64,000 nt of DNA from Chryseobacterium sp. (GCF_008014695.1 NZ_VOXE01000003.1:372001-436000); one strand, 5' to 3'. Shown: positions 24,648 to 33,676, counted from the first letter of the stretch. Notes: a model not told the origin generated them from the sequence alone. Made by a program: numbers and translations.

Positions 24648-27035
24648 TTGTCAGAAAACTGTTTTCATTGCGGTCAGATTATTGATAAAGAAAGGATTCT
24701 TTTTGAGGAAAAAATCTTTTGCTGCACAGGCTGTAAATCGGTTTTCGAAATCCTGAACAGCCACGATCTCGGAAATTTTTACGAACTCAACAAAAATTCC
24801 GGAATCCGGCCAAACCACGAGAACACATCTCAGTTTGATTATCTTGATACGCCTGAAATTTTCACCAAAGTCACCGATTTCTCCGAAGGGAATACCACGC
24901 TGGTCACTTTTAAAATCCCGGTCATTCACTGTTCATCGTGTATTTGGCTTTTAGAGAGTCTTCATACGCTGCATAAAAGCATCCACTATTCTCAGGTGAA
25001 TTTTACGCGGAAAACAGTGCAGATTTCGTTCACCCATGAAGAACTGAAACTCAGCGATCTGGCGAAATTCCTGACCAATTTAGGTTACAAACCCGTCATT
25101 AATCTCGAAACTGCTGAAAAAAAGGAGGATTTTTTAGACAAAACCCTGCTCATTAAACTGGCAATTGCTGGTTTTGCCTTCGGAAACGGAATGTTTTTTT
25201 CTTATCCCGAGTACACCAATGATGTATTGGGAACCAATGATTATTACTGGGATCATTACAAACATCTTTTCCGGTTTATCATGTTTCTGCTTGCCACTCC
25301 GGTAGTTTTTTATTCTGCGTCCGACTATTTCAGGTCCGCCTGGTTCGGGCTGAAAAATAAGATTGTAAATATTGATGTCCCGATTGTCCTTGGGATTCTG
25401 GTGCTTTACGGCCGAAGCATTTATGAAGTAGTCACTGATTACGGCGCAGGATACTTCGATACGCTTTGCGGACTGCTTTTCTTCATGCTGATGGGGAAAG
25501 TGTTCCAGAAAAGGACGTACAGCGCCCTTTCATACGACCGGGATTACAAATCTTTCTACCCGATAGCGGTAACTAAAGTCGATTTCGATGGAAAACAGGA
25601 AAACATTGTCCTGTCGGATTTAAAAATCGGAGACCGGATTATGGTAAGAAACCAGGAAATTATCCCTGTTGATGCCATTTTGATAAAAGGGGAAGGAAAT
25701 ATCGACAACAGTTTTATTACAGGCGAAAGCGCTTCGATCCCGAAAAAAGCAGGAGACAAAATTTTCGCTGGCGGAAAGCAGCTCGGTTCGGCGCTGGAAC
25801 TTGAAGTGATTAAAACGGTCAATCAGAGTTATCTGACCCAGCTTTGGAACAAAGAGGCCTTCAGGAAATACGATACGGGACTGGATACTTTAACCAACGA
25901 AATTTCAAAATATTTCACTTTCATTATTTTAGGAATCACGCTGATTGCCGGACTTTACTGGGGAAGGACTGATTCCGAAAAAATGTTCCAGGTGATCTCA
26001 GCGATTCTGATTATTGCCTGTCCGTGTGCACTGGCGCTTTCTGCACCGTTCACTTTCGGGCATGTAATGCGGATTCTGGGTCGGAACAAATTTTATGTAA
26101 AGGATACTTTAACCATTGAGAAAATTTCAAAAAGTGAAGTCCTTGTCTTTGATAAAACCGGTACGATCACACATCATAAAAAATCAGATATCCGGTATGA
26201 AGGCGCAGAAATTGATGATTTTGACCTGGAAAACCTGAAAAGTCTGTTTAAAAACTCCAATCATCCGCTTTCCAAATCGCTCTACGAGTTTTCGGAAACG
26301 GAAGATGGATATTTCCCGGCTGAAGATTTCCGGGAAATTCCCGGGAAAGGTTATGAAGCCAAAGTGAGGGGTAATTTATACCGGATCGGGTCTGCTAAGC
26401 TGGTTGGTCAGAAATCCCAAAATTTGGAAACCGCTGTTTACATCAGCAAAAATGATGAGTTTTTAGGCAAGTATATCTTTAAAAATGAATACCGGGAGGG
26501 GCTTAAACCGTTATTTAAAAGTCTCGCGCACTATAAAATCCATATTCTGAGCGGTGACAATGCTTCTGAAGAACAGTCGCTGAAGGACTTAATCCCAGAA
26601 CTCGAAGGAATGGCTTTCAATCAAAGTCCGGAGGATAAACTGAACTATATTAAAAAACTGCAGGACCAAAACCAAAGAGTAGCAATGCTGGGCGACGGAC
26701 TGAACGACGCCGGCGCGTTAAAACAAAGCAATGTTGGAATCGCCATTGCCGATGATACGAATTCCTTCACGCCGTCATCAGATGTAATTATGGCGGGAGA
26801 AAAACTCAGCGATCTTGAAAAATACCTGAAGTTTTGCAAAGATGCGATGACAATTGTTAAAATTACATTCGGGATCAGTTTTCTCTACAACATCGTGGGA
26901 CTTTCTTTTGCTGTAACAGGACATCTTTCGCCTCTTTTTGCGGCGATCATCATGCCGATGAGTTCTGTGACGGTGGTCGCATTTACCTCGATTGCGACGT
27001 GGTGGAGGAGTACAAAGTATTTTAAATTGATATGA
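24648..27035 (+). CDS. ccoI: Copper-transporting P1B-type ATPase, CcoI/FixI type
   Basis: 795 residues. An N-terminal cysteine-rich metal-binding region (CFHCG at 5-9, CCTGC at 25-29) is followed by an HMA-like domain with HCSSC (94-98). Membrane helices carry the ion motif CPC (458-460). The phosphorylation site is DKTGT (502-506) and the hinge is GDGLNDAGAL near residue 680. CcoI pumps Cu(I) for maturation of the cbb3 haem-copper centre. The start is TTG at 24648: no ATG exists between the -7 box and this codon, and MSENCFHCGQ is the expected N-terminus. A separate transcription unit ahead of ccoS. Confidence 0.93.
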   Translation: MSENCFHCGQIIDKERILFEEKIFCCTGCKSVFEILNSHDLGNFYELNKNSGIRPNHENTSQFDYLDTPEIFTKVTDFSEGNTTLVTFKIPVIHCSSCIWLLESLHTLHKSIHYSQVNFTRKTVQISFTHEELKLSDLAKFLTNLGYKPVINLETAEKKEDFLDKTLLIKLAIAGFAFGNGMFFSYPEYTNDVLGTNDYYWDHYKHLFRFIMFLLATPVVFYSASDYFRSAWFGLKNKIVNIDVPIVLGILVLYGRSIYEVVTDYGAGYFDTLCGLLFFMLMGKVFQKRTYSALSYDRDYKSFYPIAVTKVDFDGKQENIVLSDLKIGDRIMVRNQEIIPVDAILIKGEGNIDNSFITGESASIPKKAGDKIFAGGKQLGSALELEVIKTVNQSYLTQLWNKEAFRKYDTGLDTLTNEISKYFTFIILGITLIAGLYWGRTDSEKMFQVISAILIIACPCALALSAPFTFGHVMRILGRNKFYVKDTLTIEKISKSEVLVFDKTGTITHHKKSDIRYEGAEIDDFDLENLKSLFKNSNHPLSKSLYEFSETEDGYFPAEDFREIPGKGYEAKVRGNLYRIGSAKLVGQKSQNLETAVYISKNDEFLGKYIFKNEYREGLKPLFKSLAHYKIHILSGDNASEEQSLKDLIPELEGMAFNQSPEDKLNYIKKLQDQNQRVAMLGDGLNDAGALKQSNVGIAIADDTNSFTPSSDVIMAGEKLSDLEKYLKFCKDAMTIVKITFGISFLYNIVGLSFAVTGHLSPLFAAIIMPMSSVTVVAFTSIATWWRSTKYFKLI

Positions 27036-27171
27036 GCGCGCATCCGGGAAAAATATTTTCAAAAAATGCATTTGGTGATTACGATTTTACAAAGCTTTAA
27101 AAAACACGCTGTTATCCCTCTGAAAGGGCATTATTTAGAAATATTTTAAATTGACAAAATTTACCGGATGG

Positions 27172-27183
27172 TGATGAATATCA
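27172..27183. promoter_or_regulatory. Candidate Crp/Fnr-type operator before ccoS
   Basis: TGATGAATATCA contains a perfect TGAT-N4-ATCA dyad, the core of Fnr boxes. It is centred about 44 bases upstream of the centre of the ccoS -7 box, one helical turn closer than the related site before ccoI. Confidence 0.5.
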
Positions 27184-27217
27184 TTATTTTTGATTAAATT
27201 TGGAGCGTTTTATACCT

Positions 27218-27226
27218 TAAATTTGC
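27218..27226 (+). promoter_or_regulatory. -7 box of the ccoS-NO-Q-P operon
   Basis: TAAATTTGC; only 6 bases separate it from the ccoS ATG, so the mRNA would be leaderless or nearly so. Confidence 0.55.
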
Positions 27227-27232
27227 ATAGAA

Positions 27233-27433
27233 ATGGATATCCTGTATTTAATGATTCTCTGCAGTGTTTCTTTAGCTGTAGTTTTCCTGATCATTTTTAT
27301 AGTCAATGCAAAGAAAGGGCAGTTTGATGATGATGAATCTCCTGCTGTACGGATACTCCTGGATTCTGAAATTATTAAAGAGGAATCTGAAAAAGAAAAA
27401 ACAAAAAAATTAGAAGAAAAAGTGATTAGTTAA
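27233..27433 (+). CDS. ccoS: cbb3 oxidase assembly protein CcoS
   Basis: 66 residues: one transmembrane helix (LYLMILCSVSLAVVFLIIFIV) followed by the family's short acidic motif (NAKKGQFDDDESPAVRILLD) and a charged tail. CcoS is needed to insert haem and copper into CcoN. It precedes ccoNO by a single base (stop at 27433, ATG at 27435), which implies translational coupling. Confidence 0.92.
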   Translation: MDILYLMILCSVSLAVVFLIIFIVNAKKGQFDDDESPAVRILLDSEIIKEESEKEKTKKLEEKVIS

Positions 27434-27434
27434 T

Positions 27435-29714
27435 ATGGAAACACAAAAGTTTAGTTATGACAATAGTATAGTGCGTGCGTTTCTTTATGCAACCGTAGTC
27501 TTCGGGCTTTTAGGTTTTTTATTGGGACTTACCGCCGCATTAATGCTTTTCTATCCAGAACTTCCGGAATTTTTCTTTGGAACGGATGATGCAACCATCA
27601 ACAGTTTACAGAGCGGGAATTTGCAGGGGTTAATCAATACGCAGGGTGCTTTCGGCTTCGGTAGAATCCGGATGCTTCACACCAGTATGGTTATTTTTGC
27701 CTTTGTAGCCAACGGATTTTTTGCGGGAGCTTATTATTCCACCCAAAGACTGCTGAAAACCAGAATGTGGAGCGATACACTTTCGTGGATTCATTTCTGG
27801 GGATGGCAGTTAATGATCGTTTCCGTTGTTATCACTTTTTTAATGGGAATCAACACTTCCAAAGAATATGCTGAGCACGAATGGCCAATTGATATTCTAA
27901 TCGCCGTTGTCTGGATTATTTTCGGAGTGAATATGATCGGTACCATCGCTATCAGAAGAGTGCGCCATTTATATGTCGCCATCTGGTTCTACATGGGAAC
28001 ATGGGTTGCCGTTGCAATGCTTCATATTTTCAATAATCTGGAAGTTCCTGTATCTTTCACCGGTTGGAAATCTTATTCAGCTTATGCGGGAGTAAAAGAT
28101 GCTTTGGTTCAGTGGTGGTATGGTCACAACGCGGTTGCGTTTGTTTTAACGACACCAATCCTTGGACTGATGTATTATTTCATGCCGAAAGCTGCCGACA
28201 GACCTGTATTTTCCTATAAACTGTCTATTATTCACTTCTGGTCCCTCATCTTTGTTTATATTTGGGCAGGACCTCACCATTTACAATATACTGCGATTCC
28301 GGGATGGGCTCAGGCGCTTGCTACCGGTTTCTCCATCATGCTGATTGCTCCGTCGTGGGGTGGGATGCTGAATGGTCTTCTAACATTAAGAGGAGCCTGG
28401 GATAAAGTCCGCGAAAATCCGGTGCTTAAATTCTTTGTTGTGGCACTTACATGTTACGGAATGGCGACTTTCGAAGGACCCCTTCTGGCAACAAAATCAT
28501 TGAATAAAATTGGTCACTTTACCGACTGGGTAATTGGGCACGTTCATATTGGAGCGCTCGGATGGAATGGTTTCATGACCTTCGGGATGATCTATTACCT
28601 ACTTCCAATCCTTTGGAGAACGAAACTATGGTCTGTAAAATTGGCAAACTGGCATTTCTGGCTGGGAACTTTGGGAATTATTTTCTACGCTGTTCCTTTA
28701 TATATCGCTGGATTTACCCAAGGTTTGATGTGGAAACAGTTTAACCCGGACGGAACTTTATACTACAAAAACTGGTTGGATATTCTTACTGCTATCCTTC
28801 CATATTACTGGATGAGGTTTGCAGGAGGCCTTCTCTACATCAGTGGTGCTATACTGATGGTCGTAAACGTTATTGCGACAGTTAGACAGGGCTCTTTCCA
28901 GAAAGAAGTTCCTGCAGAAGCACCTGCTTTGGCAAACGTTTCTAAGAAAAGAAAGGAAGGAGAAGGTTTCCACCTTTGGTTGGAAAGAACGCCTTTGATT
29001 TTAACCATTCTTTCATTTGTAGCAGTGGCAATCGGGGGTTTTATTGAAATTGTTCCGACACTGACAATCAAGGAAAATGTTCCTACAATTGCTGCAGTGA
29101 AGCCCTATTCACCTTTGGAGCTGGAAGGTAGAGATCTGTACATCAGAGAAGGTTGTAACGCCTGTCACTCGCAGATGATCCGGCCTTTCCGTGACGAAGT
29201 AGTAAGATTCAACGGTAAAAATGGTCAGTATTCCAAAGCCGGAGAATTTATTTATGACCGTCCGTTCCTTTGGGGTTCAAAAAGAACCGGACCCGATTTG
29301 CACAGAGAGGGGGGTAAAAACCCGAGTTCATGGCATTACAAACACATGCTGAATCCAAGAGTTACATCTGCAGGTTCCATTATGCCTCGTTATCCTTGGT
29401 TGATTGCAAATGATTTGGACAGAAGCAATATGAAAGCTAAATTGAATTTGCTGAAAAACACTTTTGATGTTCCTTATACGAAAGCAGAAATTGATTCGGC
29501 AGACCAGTGGGCAGACAACCAGGCCACTCATATTGTAAAACAGATCTTCTCTGAAGCTGCCGATGTAAAACAGGCATATGCTGAGAGAAAGGCAACGGAA
29601 GGTGCCAATTTTACTCCGCTTGAAAAGAAAGAAATCATTGCACTGATCTCTTATCTGCAGAGGCTTGGTACCGATATTAAAACGACTGAAATAAAAACTG
29701 CGAGCACTCAATAA
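27435..29714 (+). CDS. ccoN: cbb3 cytochrome c oxidase, fused CcoN-CcoO subunit
   Basis: 759 residues. Residues 1 to about 490 are CcoN, the 12-helix catalytic subunit: a low-spin haem ligand H82 (RMLHTSM), CuB histidines H231 (WWYGHNAVAF), H281 and H282 (GPHHLQYT), and haem ligands H369 and H371 (GHVHIGALGWNG). From about residue 510 follows CcoO: one helix and a mono-haem cytochrome c domain with CNACH (574-578). Fusion of N and O is the normal form in Bacteroidota. The enzyme reduces O2 to water with high affinity and pumps protons under microaerobic conditions. Confidence 0.96.
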   Translation: METQKFSYDNSIVRAFLYATVVFGLLGFLLGLTAALMLFYPELPEFFFGTDDATINSLQSGNLQGLINTQGAFGFGRIRMLHTSMVIFAFVANGFFAGAYYSTQRLLKTRMWSDTLSWIHFWGWQLMIVSVVITFLMGINTSKEYAEHEWPIDILIAVVWIIFGVNMIGTIAIRRVRHLYVAIWFYMGTWVAVAMLHIFNNLEVPVSFTGWKSYSAYAGVKDALVQWWYGHNAVAFVLTTPILGLMYYFMPKAADRPVFSYKLSIIHFWSLIFVYIWAGPHHLQYTAIPGWAQALATGFSIMLIAPSWGGMLNGLLTLRGAWDKVRENPVLKFFVVALTCYGMATFEGPLLATKSLNKIGHFTDWVIGHVHIGALGWNGFMTFGMIYYLLPILWRTKLWSVKLANWHFWLGTLGIIFYAVPLYIAGFTQGLMWKQFNPDGTLYYKNWLDILTAILPYYWMRFAGGLLYISGAILMVVNVIATVRQGSFQKEVPAEAPALANVSKKRKEGEGFHLWLERTPLILTILSFVAVAIGGFIEIVPTLTIKENVPTIAAVKPYSPLELEGRDLYIREGCNACHSQMIRPFRDEVVRFNGKNGQYSKAGEFIYDRPFLWGSKRTGPDLHREGGKNPSSWHYKHMLNPRVTSAGSIMPRYPWLIANDLDRSNMKAKLNLLKNTFDVPYTKAEIDSADQWADNQATHIVKQIFSEAADVKQAYAERKATEGANFTPLEKKEIIALISYLQRLGTDIKTTEIKTASTQ

Positions 29715-29730
29715 TTTTAAAGTTATTATC

Positions 29731-29925
29731 ATGATCCCCCAAAGTTTTAAAGACATTTTATCAAACGGCGAAAATGTTGGTTTTTACCAAACATTGTCGA
29801 TGCTGATCTTTCTGATTTTTTTCCTCGGAATTATCATCTACGTTTTTTCCCGGTCTAAAAAACATTATGACGAGGAAGCAAATGCTCCTTTAGACGATGA
29901 TCATACAGAAGAAAATAAACTTTAA
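29731..29925 (+). CDS. ccoQ: CcoQ-like small subunit of cbb3 oxidase
   Basis: 64 residues with a single transmembrane helix (TLSMLIFLIFFLGIIIYVFSRSKKH) and an acidic C-terminal tail (DDDHTEENKL). Position between CcoNO and CcoP, together with size and topology, identifies it as the CcoQ/FixQ stabilising subunit; sequence similarity in this family is low. Confidence 0.82.
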   Translation: MIPQSFKDILSNGENVGFYQTLSMLIFLIFFLGIIIYVFSRSKKHYDEEANAPLDDDHTEENKL

Positions 29926-29945
29926 TTTTTTTAATTAAAACTATC

Positions 29946-30824
29946 ATGAAACAAAGAACCCCCGTTTACGTAACCATCGCAATCATACTGGTGATCCTTT
30001 TCATCTTGTATTATATGTTTGTTCAGAATTCTTCTTTCATTGCATCGCCATATTTTTGGGGAACGGTAATCATTACCGTAATTCTGGCCATGATCCAGAA
30101 TGCGCTTGGAGATTTGATCGAGAATGACCGATTCAAAAAACTAACGGATCTTGAGAAAGCGGAATATATTAAAGAGAAAAACACGCCTTATTTTAAAAGA
30201 CTGTACGAAAGTGCTTTCAAGAAACAAACGGCTACAGAAGAAAAAGATATCCTTATCGATCATGGTTTCGACGGGATTATGGAACTGGACAATCAGTTGC
30301 CGAAGTGGTGGCTTGGCTTATTTTGGTTCGGAGTGGCATATTGTGTGATTTATATGACCTCCTATTTCCTGACGGATTTTGCCCATCAGAAACAGGAATA
30401 TGATGAAGAATATGTTGCGCAGACAGCTTCCGTTGCTGAATACATGAAAAATGTTCCGCAGGCTACTATTGAAACTGCAGAATTTAAGGAAGACGAAGTG
30501 GAAGCAGGGAAAATCGTGTTCCAGACCAACTGTATCTCCTGTCACGGAGAAGGTGGTAAAGGAGGCATTGGACCGAATCTTACAGATAAATTCTGGATCA
30601 ACCAGCCAGAAAAGACCCTTTTCAAAAATGTATTCTATATGGTTGAGAACGGTTCCCCAAATAATCCTGCGATGCAGCCTTGGGGAAAAAACGGAGTGGT
30701 TTCAGGTAACGAGATTCAGCAGGTTGCAGCCTATGTTTACCACATCAATCAGGAACAGCCTCCTATTACACCAGCTCAGGGTGGTGCGGCTCCTCAGGGA
30801 ACCGAAGCCAAATGGGAGAAATAA
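29946..30824 (+). CDS. ccoP: cbb3 oxidase cytochrome c subunit CcoP (mono-haem)
   Basis: 292 residues. Two N-terminal helices, then the CcoP N-terminal domain motif (FDGIMELDNQLPKWWLGLFWFG) leading into a third helix. The soluble cytochrome domain has a single CISCH (196-200) and a probable axial methionine in NPAMQPWG. Proteobacterial CcoP has two haems; one is usual in Bacteroidota. It passes electrons to CcoO. A hairpin follows at 30848-30897 before ccoG. Confidence 0.94.
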   Translation: MKQRTPVYVTIAIILVILFILYYMFVQNSSFIASPYFWGTVIITVILAMIQNALGDLIENDRFKKLTDLEKAEYIKEKNTPYFKRLYESAFKKQTATEEKDILIDHGFDGIMELDNQLPKWWLGLFWFGVAYCVIYMTSYFLTDFAHQKQEYDEEYVAQTASVAEYMKNVPQATIETAEFKEDEVEAGKIVFQTNCISCHGEGGKGGIGPNLTDKFWINQPEKTLFKNVFYMVENGSPNNPAMQPWGKNGVVSGNEIQQVAAYVYHINQEQPPITPAQGGAAPQGTEAKWEK

Positions 30825-30847
30825 AAATTTAAAAACAAATAAACTTG

Positions 30848-30897
30848 AAAACATAATGTGTTATTTTAGAAATTAAGATAACAGGTTATGTTTTTTT
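30848..30897 (+). terminator. Terminator or attenuator between ccoP and ccoG
   Basis: AAAACATAA..TGTTAT pairs with ATAACA..TTATGTTTT (9 + 6 bp with a 2x2 internal loop and a 13-base loop), followed by a 7-base T-run. Only 17 bases remain to the ccoG start, and no separate -7 box is evident there, so partial read-through is likely. Confidence 0.65.
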
Positions 30898-30913
30898 GGT
30901 AAAATACATATCG

Positions 30914-32365
30914 ATGACTGAAGAAGAAAATGTTTTCAGAGGAGGGCAAGGACAGGTTATAGAAGCAGAAACGTTCCGGGATTCCGTTGGCACCATGGAG
31001 CAGTCCGGTAAACGGAAGTGGGTATTCCCAAGAAAACCGAGCGGAAGATATACCGACTACAGAACAATTGTTGCGGTGGTGTTGCTGGCTTTATTTTTTG
31101 GTTTACCTTTTTTAAAGATCAATGGCAATCCTGCACTTCTCATCAACGTGCTCGACCGGCACTTTTTTATATTCGGGCAGCCTTTTTACCCTCAGGATTT
31201 CTTTATTCTGGCTCTGGGAGCCATAACTTCCATCATATTCATCATTCTTTTCACTGTTGTTTTCGGAAGGATATTTTGTGGGTGGGTCTGTCCCCAGACT
31301 ATTTTTCTTGAAATGGTCTTCCGTAAAATCGAATATCTGATTGAAGGAGACCGGAATAAGCAGATGAGACTTGACAGGCAGGAATGGAATACCGAGAAGA
31401 TCTGGAAACGCAGTCTTAAATGGTCTGTTTTCGTGATTATTTCCCTGGTTATTACGCACTGGATGTTTATGTACATCGTGGGGCATGAAGAAGTCTTTAA
31501 AATGGTTCATGAGGGACCTTTCAACAACTTCAAGAGTTTTCTGGCGATGATCCTCTTTTCGGCTGCTTTTTACTTCACTTTCGCCTGGTTCCGGGAGCAG
31601 GTCTGCACAATGGTGTGTCCGTACGGAAGATTACAGGGAGTTCTCATCGATAAACAGACCATCAACGTTTATTATGATTTCAAAAGAGGCGAGAACCGCT
31701 CAAAATGGAGAAAAGGAGAAGACAGAAAAGCGAATGGAAAAGGCGACTGTATCGATTGTCACCAGTGCGTGGTCGTGTGCCCAACCGGAATTGACATCCG
31801 AGACGGTCAGCAGCTCGAGTGTGTAAACTGTACGGCGTGTATTGACGCGTGCGACGAAGTAATGATCAAAACAGGCTTGCCGCCTGGATTGATTCGCTAC
31901 GCAACCGAACAGGAAATTGAAGAGGAAACGCCGTTTAAATTTACTGGAAGGATGAAAGCCTACACGGTGGTATTGGTGCTTATGGTTGGTTTTTTAGGAT
32001 TTTTGCTTAATAACAGAGGTTCTATGGAAGCCAAATTCATAAAACCCGCAGGATCTTCATTTTTTGTGAGAGACGGTAAGATCAGCAATACTTATAATTA
32101 TACCTTTCTAAACAAATCCAACAGCGATCAGGTGGTCTCCATTAAGATCATAGAACCTGCTCATGGTGAAATCTCCCTGAGTGGCAGCGGTAAGATTATT
32201 TTGAAAAAAGATGAAATGACGAAAGGAACCGTTAATGTAAGTTTTCCTGAAAAAGAAATGAAGCTCTCTAAACAAAATGTGAAAATCGGGGTGTATGACC
32301 AGAAGGGAGAACTTTTAGATACCTTTGAAACATATTTCGAAGGTCCGTTTAAACTGCAATTTTAG
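30914..32365 (+). CDS. ccoG: cbb3 oxidase accessory ferredoxin CcoG
   Basis: 483 residues from the ATG at 30914 (MTEEENVFRGG); the TTG at 30896 belongs to the hairpin region. Several helices carry the CGWVCPQT and CTMVCPYGR motifs. They are followed by two 4Fe-4S binding motifs, CIDCHQCVVVCP (cysteines 279, 282, 285, 289) and CVNCTACIDAC (303, 306, 309, 313). A C-terminal Ig-like periplasmic domain extends from about 380. CcoG reduces Cu(II) for delivery to CcoN. Followed after 4 bases by the FixH-like gene. Confidence 0.95.
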   Translation: MTEEENVFRGGQGQVIEAETFRDSVGTMEQSGKRKWVFPRKPSGRYTDYRTIVAVVLLALFFGLPFLKINGNPALLINVLDRHFFIFGQPFYPQDFFILALGAITSIIFIILFTVVFGRIFCGWVCPQTIFLEMVFRKIEYLIEGDRNKQMRLDRQEWNTEKIWKRSLKWSVFVIISLVITHWMFMYIVGHEEVFKMVHEGPFNNFKSFLAMILFSAAFYFTFAWFREQVCTMVCPYGRLQGVLIDKQTINVYYDFKRGENRSKWRKGEDRKANGKGDCIDCHQCVVVCPTGIDIRDGQQLECVNCTACIDACDEVMIKTGLPPGLIRYATEQEIEEETPFKFTGRMKAYTVVLVLMVGFLGFLLNNRGSMEAKFIKPAGSSFFVRDGKISNTYNYTFLNKSNSDQVVSIKIIEPAHGEISLSGSGKIILKKDEMTKGTVNVSFPEKEMKLSKQNVKIGVYDQKGELLDTFETYFEGPFKLQF

Positions 32366-32369
32366 AAAT

Positions 32370-32825
32370 ATGTTTAAAAAATTCAGCTGGGGTCATGGTA
32401 TTATCCTCGCACTCGGCTTATTTATAGCGTTTATTTTATTCCTGATTTTTTTCTTTGCCAATGGGATGAAGAATTCTGAACTGGTCTCCGATAATTATTA
32501 TCAGGATGAACTCGCGTATCAGGAAGTGATTGATGCCAAACACAATGCGGAGAAAATATCAGTAAAGCCTGCTTACAGCCAGCTTCCTGAAGGAATCAGG
32601 ATTACTTTCCCGGAAAGCATCAAAGTAGATGGCCAAAAAGTAAGTTTTACCCTTTTCAGAACAGATGATTCCAACCTTGATCTGAAAAAGGAGGTAACCC
32701 TGAATGCGCAGAAATCATTCCTGATTCCCAAAAAGGTAATTTTTTCAGGTTCTTATACCCTGAAAGTCCGGTGGTACGAAAATAAGAAACCTTATCAACT
32801 CGATTACGACGTTCTATGGAAATAA
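32370..32825 (+). CDS. ccoH: FixH family protein
   Basis: 151 residues from the ATG at 32370, 4 bases after the ccoG stop; the frame extends upstream inside ccoG but is not used. One N-terminal helix (GIILALGLFIAFILFLIFFF) and a periplasmic domain with the family motif SDNYYQDELAYQEVIDAKHNA. FixH/CcoH helps assemble or stabilise the cbb3 complex. The C-terminal codons overlap the next gene by 10 bases. Confidence 0.9.
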   Translation: MFKKFSWGHGIILALGLFIAFILFLIFFFANGMKNSELVSDNYYQDELAYQEVIDAKHNAEKISVKPAYSQLPEGIRITFPESIKVDGQKVSFTLFRTDDSNLDLKKEVTLNAQKSFLIPKKVIFSGSYTLKVRWYENKKPYQLDYDVLWK

Positions 32826-33559
32826 CACTCATTCTTTCAGCATTGGTTTTGGGATTTGCTTCCGGTTTCCACTGCATCGGAATGTGTGGTCCTATCGCTC
32901 TTTCATTGGGTCTTACCAAAAAGCAGGCGGCCAATTTTTATCTTCAGAATCTTACCTACCAGTTCGGCAGAATTGCAACGTATTCCTTTTTGGGAGCTTT
33001 GTTAGGAGTCGTTGGTAAAGGGTTTGCCTTAGCTGGCTTTCAGCAGTATTTAACAATAGCTGTTGGAGTTCTCCTGATTGTAATGGCTCTTTTCTCTTTT
33101 GGAGGAAAAGATTTTGCCTCAAAAATCCCTTTTCTATCTACATTTTTATTCAAAGTAAAGATGAATCTGGGTAAACTGCTCCGCAAAGCAGATTACCAGT
33201 CTCGTTTTGCGACCGGAATTTTAAACGGATTTCTGCCCTGCGGAATGGTGTATATGGCCTTAACTGCGAGTCTGGCTTCCGGAGGAATTTGGGAAGGTGC
33301 CGTTTTCATGGCTCTTTTCGGCCTCGGAACTTTACCTTTTATGTTTGCGGTGGTTCTGGCCGGAAGTCTTGTGACTCAGGCTTTCAGGATCAAGGTGCTG
33401 AAATTCGTTCCGGTAATGATGATTATTCTAGGCGGACTTATTATTCTTCGGGGCCTGCAGATCGGTATTCCTTACATTTCTCCACAAAAAGAAGTTTTAC
33501 AGGTCATCCATAACGATTCCGCGGAGCATCATCAGGGAAATCATGCCACCTGTCATTAA
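32816..33559 (+). CDS. Sulfite exporter TauE/SafE (DsbD_2-like) membrane protein
   Basis: 247 residues, six or more helices. The N-terminal motif GFHCIGMCGPIALSLG and the inner repeat LNGFLPCGMVYMAL carry paired cysteines typical of the CcdA/DsbD_2-like branch found next to cbb3 genes. The C-terminus is histidine-rich (EHHQGNHATCH), which could bind copper. Probably a copper or redox transporter for oxidase assembly; this is inferred from position and motifs. It overlaps the FixH gene by 10 bases and ends at a symmetric terminator. Confidence 0.85.
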   Translation: MEITLILSALVLGFASGFHCIGMCGPIALSLGLTKKQAANFYLQNLTYQFGRIATYSFLGALLGVVGKGFALAGFQQYLTIAVGVLLIVMALFSFGGKDFASKIPFLSTFLFKVKMNLGKLLRKADYQSRFATGILNGFLPCGMVYMALTASLASGGIWEGAVFMALFGLGTLPFMFAVVLAGSLVTQAFRIKVLKFVPVMMIILGGLIILRGLQIGIPYISPQKEVLQVIHNDSAEHHQGNHATCH

Positions 33560-33562
33560 TAG

Positions 33563-33590
33563 AAAACCACTGAATTTCAGTGGTTTTTTA
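33563..33590. terminator. Symmetric terminator after the cbb3 operon
   Basis: AAAACCACTG and CAGTGGTTTT form a 10-bp stem with a 5-base loop and T-runs on both strands. It lies 17 bases from the stop of the displaced serS 3' fragment, as expected if it once ended serS as well. Confidence 0.85.
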
Positions 33591-33604
33591 TGCGCTGTTA
33601 AAGC

Positions 33605-33668
33605 TTAATTAATAAAGTCATATTGTTCGTAAACTGCGATTTTTGCAGAAATTTATTGGCGTTTTCTG
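33605..33668 (-). pseudogene. Displaced, decayed 3' end of serS
   Basis: The minus strand encodes ISAKIAVYEQYDFIN and a stop, matching the C-terminus of SerS at 34850-36118 (IPAKIAAYTKFDVIN). DNA similarity continues a little further upstream (GAAAA...TAAA) but with one base fewer, so the frame breaks. The acyltransferase gene lies between the two copies. Interpretation as the original serS end left behind after an insertion is inference; the homology is visible directly. Confidence 0.75.
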
Positions 33669-33676
33669 TATATTTG
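33669..33676 (+). promoter_or_regulatory. -7 box of the acyltransferase gene
   Basis: TATATTTG, 61 bases before the ATG. A TTTTG 23 bases upstream could be the -33 element and lies inside the old serS fragment. Confidence 0.4.

Noticed and set aside
27100-27135. Terminator after ccoI (CCCT/AGGG)
   Set aside because: Only a 4-bp stem and no T-run.
29946-30824. Truncated CcoP (only one haem motif)
   Set aside because: Mono-haem CcoP is the normal form in Bacteroidota; the gene is intact and full length.
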